A DNA stretch of 64,000 nucleotides from an uncultured Prevotella sp. (GTDB taxonomy: Bacteria > Bacteroidota > Bacteroidia > Bacteroidales > Bacteroidaceae): the NCBI GenBank assembly GCA_900322035.1, contig ONYL01000011.1, positions 19,042-83,041 on the forward strand. The letters run 5' to 3'. This document shows, one piece after another, positions 28,048-36,599 of this stretch. The position numbers and the translations under genes are program-made. The notes under the pieces were generated by a model. The model was not told where the DNA came from. It made no database searches and saw only the letters and a program-made list of their open reading frames with translations. How positions within the stretch are numbered: the stretch's first letter is position 1; the number at the start of each line of letters is the position of its first letter.

Positions 28048-28107
28048 CAAAAGTAAAGTTTACTTTCCAAAGTAGCAAGCAAATTATACAAAAAGTAGAT
28101 TTTACTT
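28048..28107 (-). promoter_or_regulatory. promoter and dyad operator region of the XRE/membrane-protein pair
   Basis: On the minus strand, TACTTTTG (28048-28055) is a -7 box for the gene pair. A perfect dyad overlaps it, AAAGTAAA-G-TTTACTTT at 28050-28066. A second site, AAGTA-N5-TACTT, lies at 28093-28107, with a half-site CAAAGTAG between them. Repeated AAGTA/TACTT half-sites over the promoter suggest autorepression by the HTH protein. Confidence 0.55.
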
Positions 28108-28208
28108 AACTTTATTTAGTATATCCGACTTGGATATGGCCATTCAGCCCCTGCGCCAACGTTTTCTGCCAATCAACCAAGACCTTGTAACGAAACTTGT
28201 CCTGCTGT

Positions 28209-28239
28209 TTGTCAATTGGGAAAAAAACAGTAACTTTGT
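28209..28239 (+). promoter_or_regulatory. promoter of the sulfatase/glycosidase operon
   Basis: TTTG at 28209-28212, a 19-base spacer and TAACTTTG at 28232-28239 match the Bacteroidota consensus. The predicted leader is about 55-60 bases. Confidence 0.75.
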
Positions 28240-28301
28240 GACATCAAATTGATACTTGACTTGAAAAAACTAAGAGACCAAACATCTTATTGCTATATAA
28301 C

Positions 28302-29878
28302 ATGAACAAATACCCTATCCTCACCCTTGCAGGGATTGCCATGGCCACCTCCGCGGCCCATGCCTCTCATCATGGCGGCAGGGACGGCGCGACGAAGAAG
28401 CCCATGAACATCATCTACATCATGTGCGACGACCATTCCTATCAGACCATCAGCGCCTACGATCAGCGGCTCACGCAGACTCCCAACATCGACTGGATAG
28501 CCCAGCACGGCACACGCTTCACCGAGAGCTTCGTGGCCAACTCCCTCTCAGGGCCTTCGAGAGCCTGTCTGCTCACGGGCAAGCACAGCCACAAGAATGG
28601 GTTCACCGACAACACGCGCACCTTTGACGGCAGCCAGCAGACCTTTCCAAAACTGTTGCAGCAAGCCGGCTACGAAACCTGCGTCGTCGGCAAGTGGCAC
28701 CTCACCAGCGACCCAACAGGCTTCGACTATTGGGACATCCTCACGGGGCAGGGCGACTACTACAATCCCACCTTCATCGACAATGGAAAGACCGTGAAGC
28801 GACAGGGCTACGTGACCAACATCATCACCGACCTGGCCATAGACTGGATGAGCAACAAGCGCGACAAGTCGAAGCCCTTCTGCCTGCTCCTCCACCACAA
28901 GGCCCCCACCGCGTGTGGAGTCCCGACACGTGCGACCTCGACCTCTACAACGACGTGGCCTATCCGCTTCCCGACAATTTCTACGACAACTATGAGGGGC
29001 GTTTGGCGGCCCAGAAGCAGGAAATGAGCATCATCAAGGATATGGACGTGGTCTACGACCTCAAGATGGCCGACCACGAGAACGAGATCCACTCGCCCAA
29101 CAAGACGCTCGAAGAGTGGGGTCGCGCCAACTACATGCGCATGACGCCCTCGCAGCGCGCCCAGTGGGACGCCCACTACGACCCCATCATCCGAAAATTC
29201 AAGGAGCAGCACCTTTCCGGCAAGGAGCTTGCCGAGTGGAAATACCAGCGCTACATGCACGACTACATGCGCGTGATCCACTCCGTCGACCGCAATGTGG
29301 GGCGCGTCATCCAGTATCTCAAGGACAACGACATGCTCGACAACACGATGATTGTCTACACCTCCGACCAAGGGTTCTACATGGGCGAGCACGGATGGTT
29401 CGACAAGCGCTTCATGTATGAGGAGTCGTTCCGCACGCCGCTGCTCGTCTATCTCCCCGGAGGCAGGCACGGCGACGTTGACGCGATGGTGCAGAACATC
29501 GACCATGCCCCCACCTTCTTGGAGCTGGCCGGCGCAGAGGTGCCCGCCGACATCCAGGGCGAGAGCTACCTGCCGCTCCTGCAGGGCAAGAAGCCCCGCG
29601 ACTGGCGCCGGTCGCTCTACTACCATTATTATGAGTATCCCGCCGAGCACTCCGTATGCAAGCACTATGGCGTGAGGACGAAACGCTACGCCCTCATCCA
29701 TTTCTACGACGACATCGACACGTGGGAACTCTACGACCTGAAGAAGGACCCCGAGCAGATGCACAACATCTACGGCCAGCCCGGCACGGAGAAGATCACC
29801 AAGGAACTGCGCGAGGAGCTCCACCGTCTGCAGGAGCAGTACGACGACCCCATCCGCCTCACCCTGAGCGACAATTAG
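28302..29878 (+). pseudogene. S1-family sulfatase (Ser-type), frameshifted in a C run
   Basis: With one base restored the gene encodes 525 residues. The ATG at 28302 gives a signal peptide (MNKYPILTLAGIAMATSAAHA). Alkaline-phosphatase-fold sulfatase motifs follow: the metal-binding IIYIMCDDHSYQ, the modification site NSLSGPSRACLLTG with Ser83 as the residue to be oxidised to formylglycine, VGKWHL, and the later DQGFYMGEHGWFDKRFMYEE. The frame breaks at a run of five C (28903-28907). A sixth C restores the expected HHKAPHRVWSPDTCDL. Neighbouring GH84 and GH20 genes suggest a substrate such as 6-sulfated N-acetylglucosamine in mucin or glycosaminoglycan. The maturase gene begins six bases after the stop. 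Whether the break is real or a sequencing artefact cannot be told from this sequence. Confidence 0.85.
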
Positions 29879-29884
29879 GCGGCC

Positions 29885-31141
29885 ATGCAAGACACCTTTG
29901 CCCCCTTCGCCCGTCCGCTCTATGTGATGCTTAAGCCCATTGGGGCAGCGTGCAACCTGCGATGCTCCTATTGCTACTACTTGGAGAAGAGCCACCTCTA
30001 CGGCCCTGGCTCCATGCCGCGTATCGACGACAGGCTACTTGAGCGCTTCATCCGCGAGTACATCTCCGCGCAGACCACCCCCGACGTGCTCTTCACTTGG
30101 CACGGAGGGGAGCCCCTCCTGCTGCCCCTGTCGTTCTACCGCAAGGCCGTGGCCCTGCAACAGAGGTATGCCGGCGGCCACCGCATCAGCAACGCTCTTC
30201 AGACCAACGGCACGCTGCTCACCGAAGAGTGGTGCGCCTTCCTGCGCGACAACAATTTCTTGGTGGGCATCTCACTCGACGGCCCCCAGTACTGCCACGA
30301 CCGCTACCGCCCCACGGCCACGGGGCATCCCTCGTGGGAGAGGGTGATGGACGGCGTGAGGCTGATCAACAAGTTTGGCGTGGAATGGAACGCCATGGCA
30401 GTGGTCAACGACTACAATGCCAACCATCCCTTGGAGTTCTACCGGTTCTTCAAGGGCATTGGCTGCCGCTACCTCCAGTTCACGCCGATCGTGGAGCGCG
30501 AGCTGGGCCATGCCGACGGCCGCCACCTTGCCCAGGTAGGCGAGGAGGCCGCCGTGGCTCCCTATTCGGTCGGTCCGCGGCAGTGGGGGAGTTTCCTCAC
30601 GGCCGTCTTCGACGAATGGGTCCGGCACGACGTGGGCCAGATCTTCGTGGAACTGTTCGACTGCATGTTGGCCAACTGGGTGGGCGTGGAGCCGGGCATC
30701 TGTGTCTATGCGCGCCAGTGCGGTCATGCCGCGGTGATGGAGCATAACGGCGACGTCTATTCGTGCGACCATTTTGTGTTTCCCCAATATCGGTTGGGCA
30801 ATGTCCGTGACCACACGCTCGTGGAGATGCTCTACGGCCCGCGGCAGAGCCAGTTCTCGCGGCTCAAGCGGGACGGGCTGCCCAGGCAGTGCAGGGAGTG
30901 CCGCTTCGAGTTCGCCTGCCATGGCGAGTGTCCCAAGAACAGGTTCCTCACCGACCGCTACGGCGAGCCGGGACTCAACTACCTCTGCGAGGGCTACTTT
31001 TCCTTTCTCCAGCATGTGGCCCCCTATATGGACTTCATGGCGGGCGAGTTGGCCTCGGATCGGCCGCCGGCCAACATCATGCACCACATAGAAGAAATCG
31101 AACATCAAAACATAAACAGAAAAACGACAAACCAACAATGA
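29885..31141 (+). CDS. anaerobic sulfatase-maturating enzyme (radical SAM, SPASM)
   Basis: This 418-residue radical SAM enzyme oxidises the active-site Ser or Cys of sulfatases to formylglycine without oxygen. The radical SAM cluster ligands are Cys23, Cys27 and Cys30 in AACNLRCSYCYYLEKS. TWHGGEPLLLPLSFY and LQTNGTLL are the usual SAM-binding region. The C-terminal half has the Cys-rich SPASM motifs for two further clusters: CVYARQCGHAAVMEHNGDVY, SCDHFVFPQYRLGN, and CRECRFEFACHGECPKNRF. Length and motifs match the anSME family. It directly follows the Ser-type sulfatase and overlaps the next gene by ATGA, so it is an integral part of the operon. Confidence 0.93.
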   Translation: MQDTFAPFARPLYVMLKPIGAACNLRCSYCYYLEKSHLYGPGSMPRIDDRLLERFIREYISAQTTPDVLFTWHGGEPLLLPLSFYRKAVALQQRYAGGHRISNALQTNGTLLTEEWCAFLRDNNFLVGISLDGPQYCHDRYRPTATGHPSWERVMDGVRLINKFGVEWNAMAVVNDYNANHPLEFYRFFKGIGCRYLQFTPIVERELGHADGRHLAQVGEEAAVAPYSVGPRQWGSFLTAVFDEWVRHDVGQIFVELFDCMLANWVGVEPGICVYARQCGHAAVMEHNGDVYSCDHFVFPQYRLGNVRDHTLVEMLYGPRQSQFSRLKRDGLPRQCRECRFEFACHGECPKNRFLTDRYGEPGLNYLCEGYFSFLQHVAPYMDFMAGELASDRPPANIMHHIEEIEHQNINRKTTNQQ

Positions 31142-33132
31142 GAACCCTATCACCTGACATCAAGGCACGCACCCTATTCCTGATGAGCCTGTTCCTCCTT
31201 TTCTTATCCATCCTCCCCGCGTCGGCCCTTGCCCATAAGCGCGGCTACGACATCTGGCCTGTGCCACAGCAGCAGATTGCCGAGGACGCCACCGTGGCCA
31301 CCACGGCCGAGGCCACGCTCATAGCCGGCAGCGGTTGCGACCCCTACACCGTCAGCCGCGCCAAGGCCATCCTCACCGAGCATGGCATCAAGCCCGTGGT
31401 GGGACGGAAACCCGTGGCCGGCCGCATGACCTTGCTCATCGGCGTCAATGGCTTGGGCGACCTCGCCGACAAGACCGCCACCCGCCTGTCGATGGCCCGC
31501 ACGGTGTTTGCCCAGCCCAAATACGACCGCCACGCCATCGCCGTCGCAGGCGACAAGGCCGGCAATGCCCTGATAGTAGTCCTTGGAGAGAACACCGACG
31601 CGGTGTTCTGCGGCCTGGCCTCGGTGGAGCAGATGCTCGACCAGCAGCCGGGAAGCCTCTGCAAAGTGCGCATCTACGACTACGCCGACACCCAATACCG
31701 CGGTGTCATCGAGGGCTATTATGGCGTGCCTTACAGCAAGGAGGCCACCGAGGACCTCTTCCGCTTCATGGCCCGCTACAAGATGAACACCTACATGTAT
31801 GGCGCCAAGAGCGACCCCTACCATTCGCGCTACTGGGACAAGCCCTATCCCACAACCATCACCGAAAAGGAGAGGGAGTTGGGCTGGCTGTCGCAGGACA
31901 TGCTGCGCTCCATCACCGATGTGGCCCACCAGTGCAAGGTGAACTTCATCTGGGCCATTCATCCCGGCCAAGCCTTCACCGACTCCACCCAGAGCGACGT
32001 GTTGCAGAGGATCATGTCGAAGCTTGCCGACATGCACCGCTTGGGCGTGCGCCAGTTTGGCGTGTTTGTCGATGATGTCGGCGTGCCCGACGACCAGCCC
32101 ACGCTCCGCCTGGGCGCCGACCGCCTGACGCGCCTCCAGCAGCTCATCGACCAGAAGTGGAACTTCAAGAAGGCCCATCCCGCCGACACCGTGAAGCCGC
32201 TCCACTTCGTGCCACAGCTCTATGCCTACTCCTGGGTTGACGAGGCCAAGGCCAAGACGTTCTTCGAGTCGTTGGCCGGCACCCCATCCAAGGTCAACAT
32301 CTACATCACCGGGCGCGCCATCTGGACTGTCCCCAACAGCGACGACCCCGCCAAAGTGAGCGGCTGGCTGGGGCGCGAGGTGGCCTGGTGGTGGAACTAT
32401 CCTTGCAACGACAACGATATGGACAAGCTCTTCATGCTCGACACCTACCGCAACTTCGCCGACGAGGCCCACATCGACCGCAACGCCACGCTCCAACCCG
32501 ACTTGCGCGGTGTGAAGACGCTCATCAGTAATCCCATGCAGCAGGGCACGGCCAGCAAGGTGGCGCTCTTCGGCGTGGGCGACTACGGTTGGAACCGCAA
32601 GGCCTTCGATAATGAGCGCTCATGGGTGGCGTCGCTGCGCGCCGTCTTCGGCTCCCGCTGGCCCCAGGCCTTCCGCTTGATGGCCAACATCAGCACTTAC
32701 GACCAGTCCACCCGCTTGTCCGACTGCATCCGCGCCTACAAGTCCAACCCCACCTGCCGGCGCAACGCTGAGGCCCTGCTCCAGGAGCTGGGCAGCCTTG
32801 CCTCCGCCGCCGACTCCCTGGCCACGATGGGGCAGTCGGCCGCTGAGGCCGACCGTCTGCTCTGGCACGACATCAAGCCCTTTGTCTGCAAGATGGGCGA
32901 CATGTGCCGCTACGCCGCAGAGCTGGTCGGAGCCTTGTCGGCCGGCGACGCCTCTGCCGTTGCCGCCACACGCTCCAAAATCAAGACGCTCGACAGCGAG
33001 CCTCGATATATGTTCAATGTCCTCAACGGCATGGGCGACGACATCCAGCTCTCCCAGCGCGTGGCCAATCCCTCGGCCAAGGTGCTGCGGCCTTTCCTCG
33101 GCTGGCTCGATACGCAGCTTGACCAACAGTGA
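31138..33132 (+). CDS. GH84 beta-N-acetylglucosaminidase
   Basis: This 664-residue secreted enzyme starts at the ATG at 31138, which overlaps the maturase stop and opens a signal peptide (TLFLMSLFLLFLSILPASALA). An N-terminal alpha/beta domain (to ~180) is followed by the GH84 catalytic barrel: YRGVIEGYYGVPYS, MYGAKSDPYHSRYW, and the catalytic Asp pair D312-D313 in FGVFVDDVGVPD. A helical C-terminal domain completes the fold. GH84 enzymes remove terminal beta-GlcNAc by substrate-assisted catalysis; in gut Bacteroidota they act on mucin O-glycans and hyaluronan-type or other host glycans. The bacterial homologue from Bacteroides is somewhat longer. Both catalytic Asp are present, so activity is expected. 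Confidence 0.93.
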   Translation: MRTLSPDIKARTLFLMSLFLLFLSILPASALAHKRGYDIWPVPQQQIAEDATVATTAEATLIAGSGCDPYTVSRAKAILTEHGIKPVVGRKPVAGRMTLLIGVNGLGDLADKTATRLSMARTVFAQPKYDRHAIAVAGDKAGNALIVVLGENTDAVFCGLASVEQMLDQQPGSLCKVRIYDYADTQYRGVIEGYYGVPYSKEATEDLFRFMARYKMNTYMYGAKSDPYHSRYWDKPYPTTITEKERELGWLSQDMLRSITDVAHQCKVNFIWAIHPGQAFTDSTQSDVLQRIMSKLADMHRLGVRQFGVFVDDVGVPDDQPTLRLGADRLTRLQQLIDQKWNFKKAHPADTVKPLHFVPQLYAYSWVDEAKAKTFFESLAGTPSKVNIYITGRAIWTVPNSDDPAKVSGWLGREVAWWWNYPCNDNDMDKLFMLDTYRNFADEAHIDRNATLQPDLRGVKTLISNPMQQGTASKVALFGVGDYGWNRKAFDNERSWVASLRAVFGSRWPQAFRLMANISTYDQSTRLSDCIRAYKSNPTCRRNAEALLQELGSLASAADSLATMGQSAAEADRLLWHDIKPFVCKMGDMCRYAAELVGALSAGDASAVAATRSKIKTLDSEPRYMFNVLNGMGDDIQLSQRVANPSAKVLRPFLGWLDTQLDQQ

Positions 33133-33158
33133 TAGTCATCTCCAACCCTTCCATACTG

Positions 33159-35108
33159 ATGAAACGAAACCTTTTGAAGACCATAGTATGCGCTTTTCTG
33201 CTGTCGGCTGCCATGCCCCTCATGGCGCAGACGGCGGCCAAGCCCTTTGTCATACCCGAGCTGAAGACGTGGACCGCAGCCTCGGGGAGTTTTGCCATGC
33301 CAGCCTCGGTCAGCATCCGAACGGCCAAGGGGGAGGACGTAGGCCGCGTGGGCGGCCTGTTGGCCGCCGACTTGCGTGAGATGTTCGGCCAAGAGAGCCG
33401 TCTCGTCGCGGATGGGCGGCGGGGAGGCGACATCGTGCTTGCGCTCAAGGCCGACAGGCAGTTGGGGCCCGAGGGCTACGAGCTGAGGATAGGTCGCGAC
33501 CAAGTGGTGCTTACGGCCCCTACGGCGAAGGGTCTTTTCTGGGCAACGCGCACCCTCCTGCAGATGCTCGACCAGACCCAAGGCAAGCGCCTGCCTTGCG
33601 GCTCTACGCGCGACTGGCCCGACTATGCCATCCGTGGCGCGATGCTCGATGCCGGGCGAAAATACCTGCCCATGCCGATGCTGCGCGACTATGTGAGGGT
33701 GATGGCCTACTACAAGATGAATATGCTGCAGGTGCATCTCAACGACAACGGTTTTCCACTTTACTTCGACGACAACTGGGACAAGACGCAGGCCGCATTC
33801 CGCCTGGAGAGCAACCTTTTCCCCGGCCTCACCGCCCGCGACGGATTCTACACCAAGCAGTCGTTCACCGCCCTGCAGCTTCTTGGCGACAGTCTTGGCG
33901 TTGACGTGGTGCCTGAGATTGATGTGCCGGCCCACTCGCTGGCCTTCAGCCGCTTCCGTCCGTCGATAGCCTCCAACGACTATGGCCCAGACCATCTCGA
34001 CTTGGGCAATCCCGCCACCTACACCTTCCTCGACAGTCTCTTCGGCGAGTATCTTGGGGGCGAGGACCCCGTGTTCAAAGGCCGGTATGTGCATATCGGC
34101 ACCGACGAATACTCCAACAAGACGCAGCAGCTCGTGGAGCAGTTTCGTGGCTTCACCGACCACTACATCAAGCTTGTGGAGCAGTATGGGAAGAAGGCCG
34201 TCATCTGGGGGTCTCAAACCCATGCGAGGGGCGCGACGCCCATCAAGGTGAAGGATGTGCTGATGTGCGCCTGGTCGAACGACTATTCCCGTCCCGACTC
34301 GATGATGGCCTTGGGCTACGACCTCATATCCATTCCTGACCGCGAGGTGTATATCGTTCCCAAAGCCGGATACTATCACGACTATCTCGACTGCCGGTGG
34401 CTCTATGAGAATTGGACACCCGCCGTCATCAACGGCAACAAGTTTCCCGAGCGGCATCCTCAAATCAAAGGAGGCATGTTTGCCGTGTGGAACGATGTCG
34501 TGGGCAACGGCATCTCCACACGCGACATCCACTACCGCGCCATGCCCGCCATCCGCACGCTGGCCACAAAGATGTGGACCGGCAGTGGGGTTTCGATGCG
34601 TTGGGACGAGTATGCCCACCGGGCGCAGGGCGTGCGTGAGGCACCGGGAGTGAACTACGCCGGATGGCATGCCCCAGGAGTGGTGTTGGAAAAGGCTGTG
34701 GTGCGGCCGGGAGACACGCTCGACGCAGACCAGATAGGCTGGAACTACGATGTCAGCTTCGACATCACGGCTCGGAAAGAACAGCTTGCCACGCCTTTGT
34801 TCCACTACGACGACGCCACGTTCTGGCTCTCCGACCCAGCGTCGGGACTGCTCGGCTTCAGCCGCGACGGCTATCTCTACAACTTCAACTATCAGTTTGT
34901 GCCGGGCGAGCGGGCCCACGTGCGCATCCACGGCGACCGTGAGCGCACGCAGCTCTATGTCGACGGCCGCCTCGTGGAGTCGCTCGATGTGCGCAAGATT
35001 CCTTTCAAGCGGCCGATGTACTATATCAGCACGCTTGTGTTCCCGCTCAAGGAAGCCGGCGGCAGCTTCAAGAGCGTCATCACCAACCTGAAGGTGGTGA
35101 GCCTTTAA
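33159..35108 (+). CDS. GH20 beta-N-acetylhexosaminidase with C-terminal LamG-like domain
   Basis: This is a 649-residue secreted enzyme. The ATG at 33159 opens a signal peptide (MKRNLLKTIVCAFLLSAAMPLMAQ). An N-terminal GH20b-like domain leads to the barrel: IRGAMLDAGRKYLPM, MLQVHLNDNGFPLYF, VVPEIDVPAHSLAF, and the catalytic pair D316-E317 in HIGTDEYSNK (the usual GGDE is GTDE here), with later MFAVWNDVVGNG. Residues from about 500 on resemble a concanavalin/LamG-type beta-sandwich that could bind glycan. It releases terminal beta-GlcNAc or GalNAc and complements the GH84 enzyme encoded just upstream. The G-to-T change before the catalytic pair is unusual but does not remove a catalytic residue. 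Confidence 0.92.
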   Translation: MKRNLLKTIVCAFLLSAAMPLMAQTAAKPFVIPELKTWTAASGSFAMPASVSIRTAKGEDVGRVGGLLAADLREMFGQESRLVADGRRGGDIVLALKADRQLGPEGYELRIGRDQVVLTAPTAKGLFWATRTLLQMLDQTQGKRLPCGSTRDWPDYAIRGAMLDAGRKYLPMPMLRDYVRVMAYYKMNMLQVHLNDNGFPLYFDDNWDKTQAAFRLESNLFPGLTARDGFYTKQSFTALQLLGDSLGVDVVPEIDVPAHSLAFSRFRPSIASNDYGPDHLDLGNPATYTFLDSLFGEYLGGEDPVFKGRYVHIGTDEYSNKTQQLVEQFRGFTDHYIKLVEQYGKKAVIWGSQTHARGATPIKVKDVLMCAWSNDYSRPDSMMALGYDLISIPDREVYIVPKAGYYHDYLDCRWLYENWTPAVINGNKFPERHPQIKGGMFAVWNDVVGNGISTRDIHYRAMPAIRTLATKMWTGSGVSMRWDEYAHRAQGVREAPGVNYAGWHAPGVVLEKAVVRPGDTLDADQIGWNYDVSFDITARKEQLATPLFHYDDATFWLSDPASGLLGFSRDGYLYNFNYQFVPGERAHVRIHGDRERTQLYVDGRLVESLDVRKIPFKRPMYYISTLVFPLKEAGGSFKSVITNLKVVSL

Positions 35109-35149
35109 GGCTGCTCCATCAAGGTCGGTGTTGGAGCGAAAATAAACTA

Positions 35150-35172
35150 AAGCATCGTGATGCTTAACTTTG
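35150..35172 (+). promoter_or_regulatory. palindromic operator overlapping a -7 box upstream of the permease
   Basis: AAGCATC-GT-GATGCTT (35150-35165) is a perfect dyad whose last base is the first base of TAACTTTG (35165-35172), a -7 box. No TTTG is present at -33, so activation by a protein is plausible. The leader to the ATG at 35314 would be about 140 bases. Confidence 0.45.
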
Positions 35173-35313
35173 TTTAGCGGAGAAAGATGGAGAGCCTTCG
35201 TCGGGCCATCCTGAAAATACACCTAAACCACTCTAATAGGAGAGCAGAGATAATAAATCACCATGATGGCCGTTAGTTTTTTATTACGCCCCTTCTATAC
35301 AGACTAAAAAAAT

Positions 35314-36534
35314 ATGAGTAAGAAAGCAACACTCACCAGCAAAGCGTATTTGCTGCCATTTGTTCTCGTCACGTCGCTCTTTTTTCTTTGGGGCTTCGCA
35401 CGTGCCATTCTTGACGTACTAAACAAGCATTTCCAAAACGTGTTAGACATCTCCATCACGCAGTCGTCGCTCATCCAAGTGAGCACTTATCTTGGCTATT
35501 TCATCATGGCCATTCCTGCGGGGTGGTTTATCAACCGCCAGGGCTATCGCCGTGGTGTGGTGTTCGGATTGCTACTCTTCGGCATTGGAGCGTTTATGTT
35601 TATCCCCGGGGCTTTGGCGGGCAGCTTCTATGGCTATCTGGTCGCGCTTTTTGTGATCGGCTGCGGATTGGTGTTCTTAGAGACTTCGGCCAATCCCTAT
35701 GTGACAGAGCTTGGCGATCCACAGACCTCTACGGCGCGACTCAACTTCTCGCAGTCGTTCAACGGATTAGGCAGCATGACCGCCACTTTGGCCATCGGCC
35801 AATTTCTCTTCAGCGGGGATGCCGACAGCGACGACATCGTGAAGCCCTACATTATCCTTGGCTTCCTCGTGCTGCTCATTGCCGTAGTGTTCTCGCGTGT
35901 CGACCTCCCTGAAATCAAACACAAAGAGACCGAAGAGGATCGTATGCAGGACACACGCATCATGAAGCTCTTCCGTCATCATCCCATGTTTGTCTTCGGG
36001 CTGTTCTCACTCTTGGCCTACGAGGTGGCTGAGATCAGCATCAACAGCTATTTCATCAATTTCGTCACAGGGCAGGGCTGGATGGCCGACGACACGGCAA
36101 GCCTCGTGCTGACCTGTGCCTTGGGATTCTTCATGATCGGCCGCTTCATAGGTGCGTGGATCATGCGGCGCGTGAAGGCCGAGACGATGCTCCTCATTTG
36201 CGGCATCGGTACAGTGACGTGCATGGGATTGGTGCTGCTCAACCTGGGTCGGTTGTCAATGATGGCACTTATCTGCAACTATTTCTTCGAAGCCATCATG
36301 TTTCCCACCATCTTCTCGCTGGCACTCCGCGGACTGGGTAACCTCACCAAGAGTGCGTCATCGTTGCTGATGATGACGCCTATCGGTGGTTGCGGCTTCC
36401 TACTGATGGGGATCGTTCACGATGCCACCAACCTCGTGACACCCTTCATCATTCCGTTTGTTTGCTTTTTCGTGGTCTTGATCTATGCCTCAGAGTTGAC
36501 CCGCAACGGAAAACAGCTGGTATTGACACTTTAA
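35314..36534 (+). CDS. MFS sugar permease, FucP/NagP type
   Basis: This 406-residue, twelve-helix transporter belongs to the fucose/glucose/galactose:H+ symporter branch of the major facilitator superfamily. It opens YLLPFVLVTSLFFLWGFARA, followed by LNKHFQN, LGYFIMAIPAGWFINRQGYR, and the conserved FLETSANPYVTELGDP. The final helices include EAIMFPTIFSLALRGLG. In related gut bacteria this branch imports fucose or N-acetylglucosamine. Here the upstream GH84 and GH20 enzymes would release GlcNAc, so a NagP-like role is the best inference. It probably has its own regulated promoter. Confidence 0.88.
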   Translation: MSKKATLTSKAYLLPFVLVTSLFFLWGFARAILDVLNKHFQNVLDISITQSSLIQVSTYLGYFIMAIPAGWFINRQGYRRGVVFGLLLFGIGAFMFIPGALAGSFYGYLVALFVIGCGLVFLETSANPYVTELGDPQTSTARLNFSQSFNGLGSMTATLAIGQFLFSGDADSDDIVKPYIILGFLVLLIAVVFSRVDLPEIKHKETEEDRMQDTRIMKLFRHHPMFVFGLFSLLAYEVAEISINSYFINFVTGQGWMADDTASLVLTCALGFFMIGRFIGAWIMRRVKAETMLLICGIGTVTCMGLVLLNLGRLSMMALICNYFFEAIMFPTIFSLALRGLGNLTKSASSLLMMTPIGGCGFLLMGIVHDATNLVTPFIIPFVCFFVVLIYASELTRNGKQLVLTL

Positions 36535-36599
36535 CCCGGCAGCAGCCCAATAAATACAGCCTTTGGTACACAACGGCCATGACACCCGCTGACAATTTC

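Noticed and set aside
32910-35222. A 770-codon minus-strand frame opposite the GH20 gene
   Set aside because: Antisense shadow: the + strand has catalytic motifs and a signal peptide, while this frame has neither.
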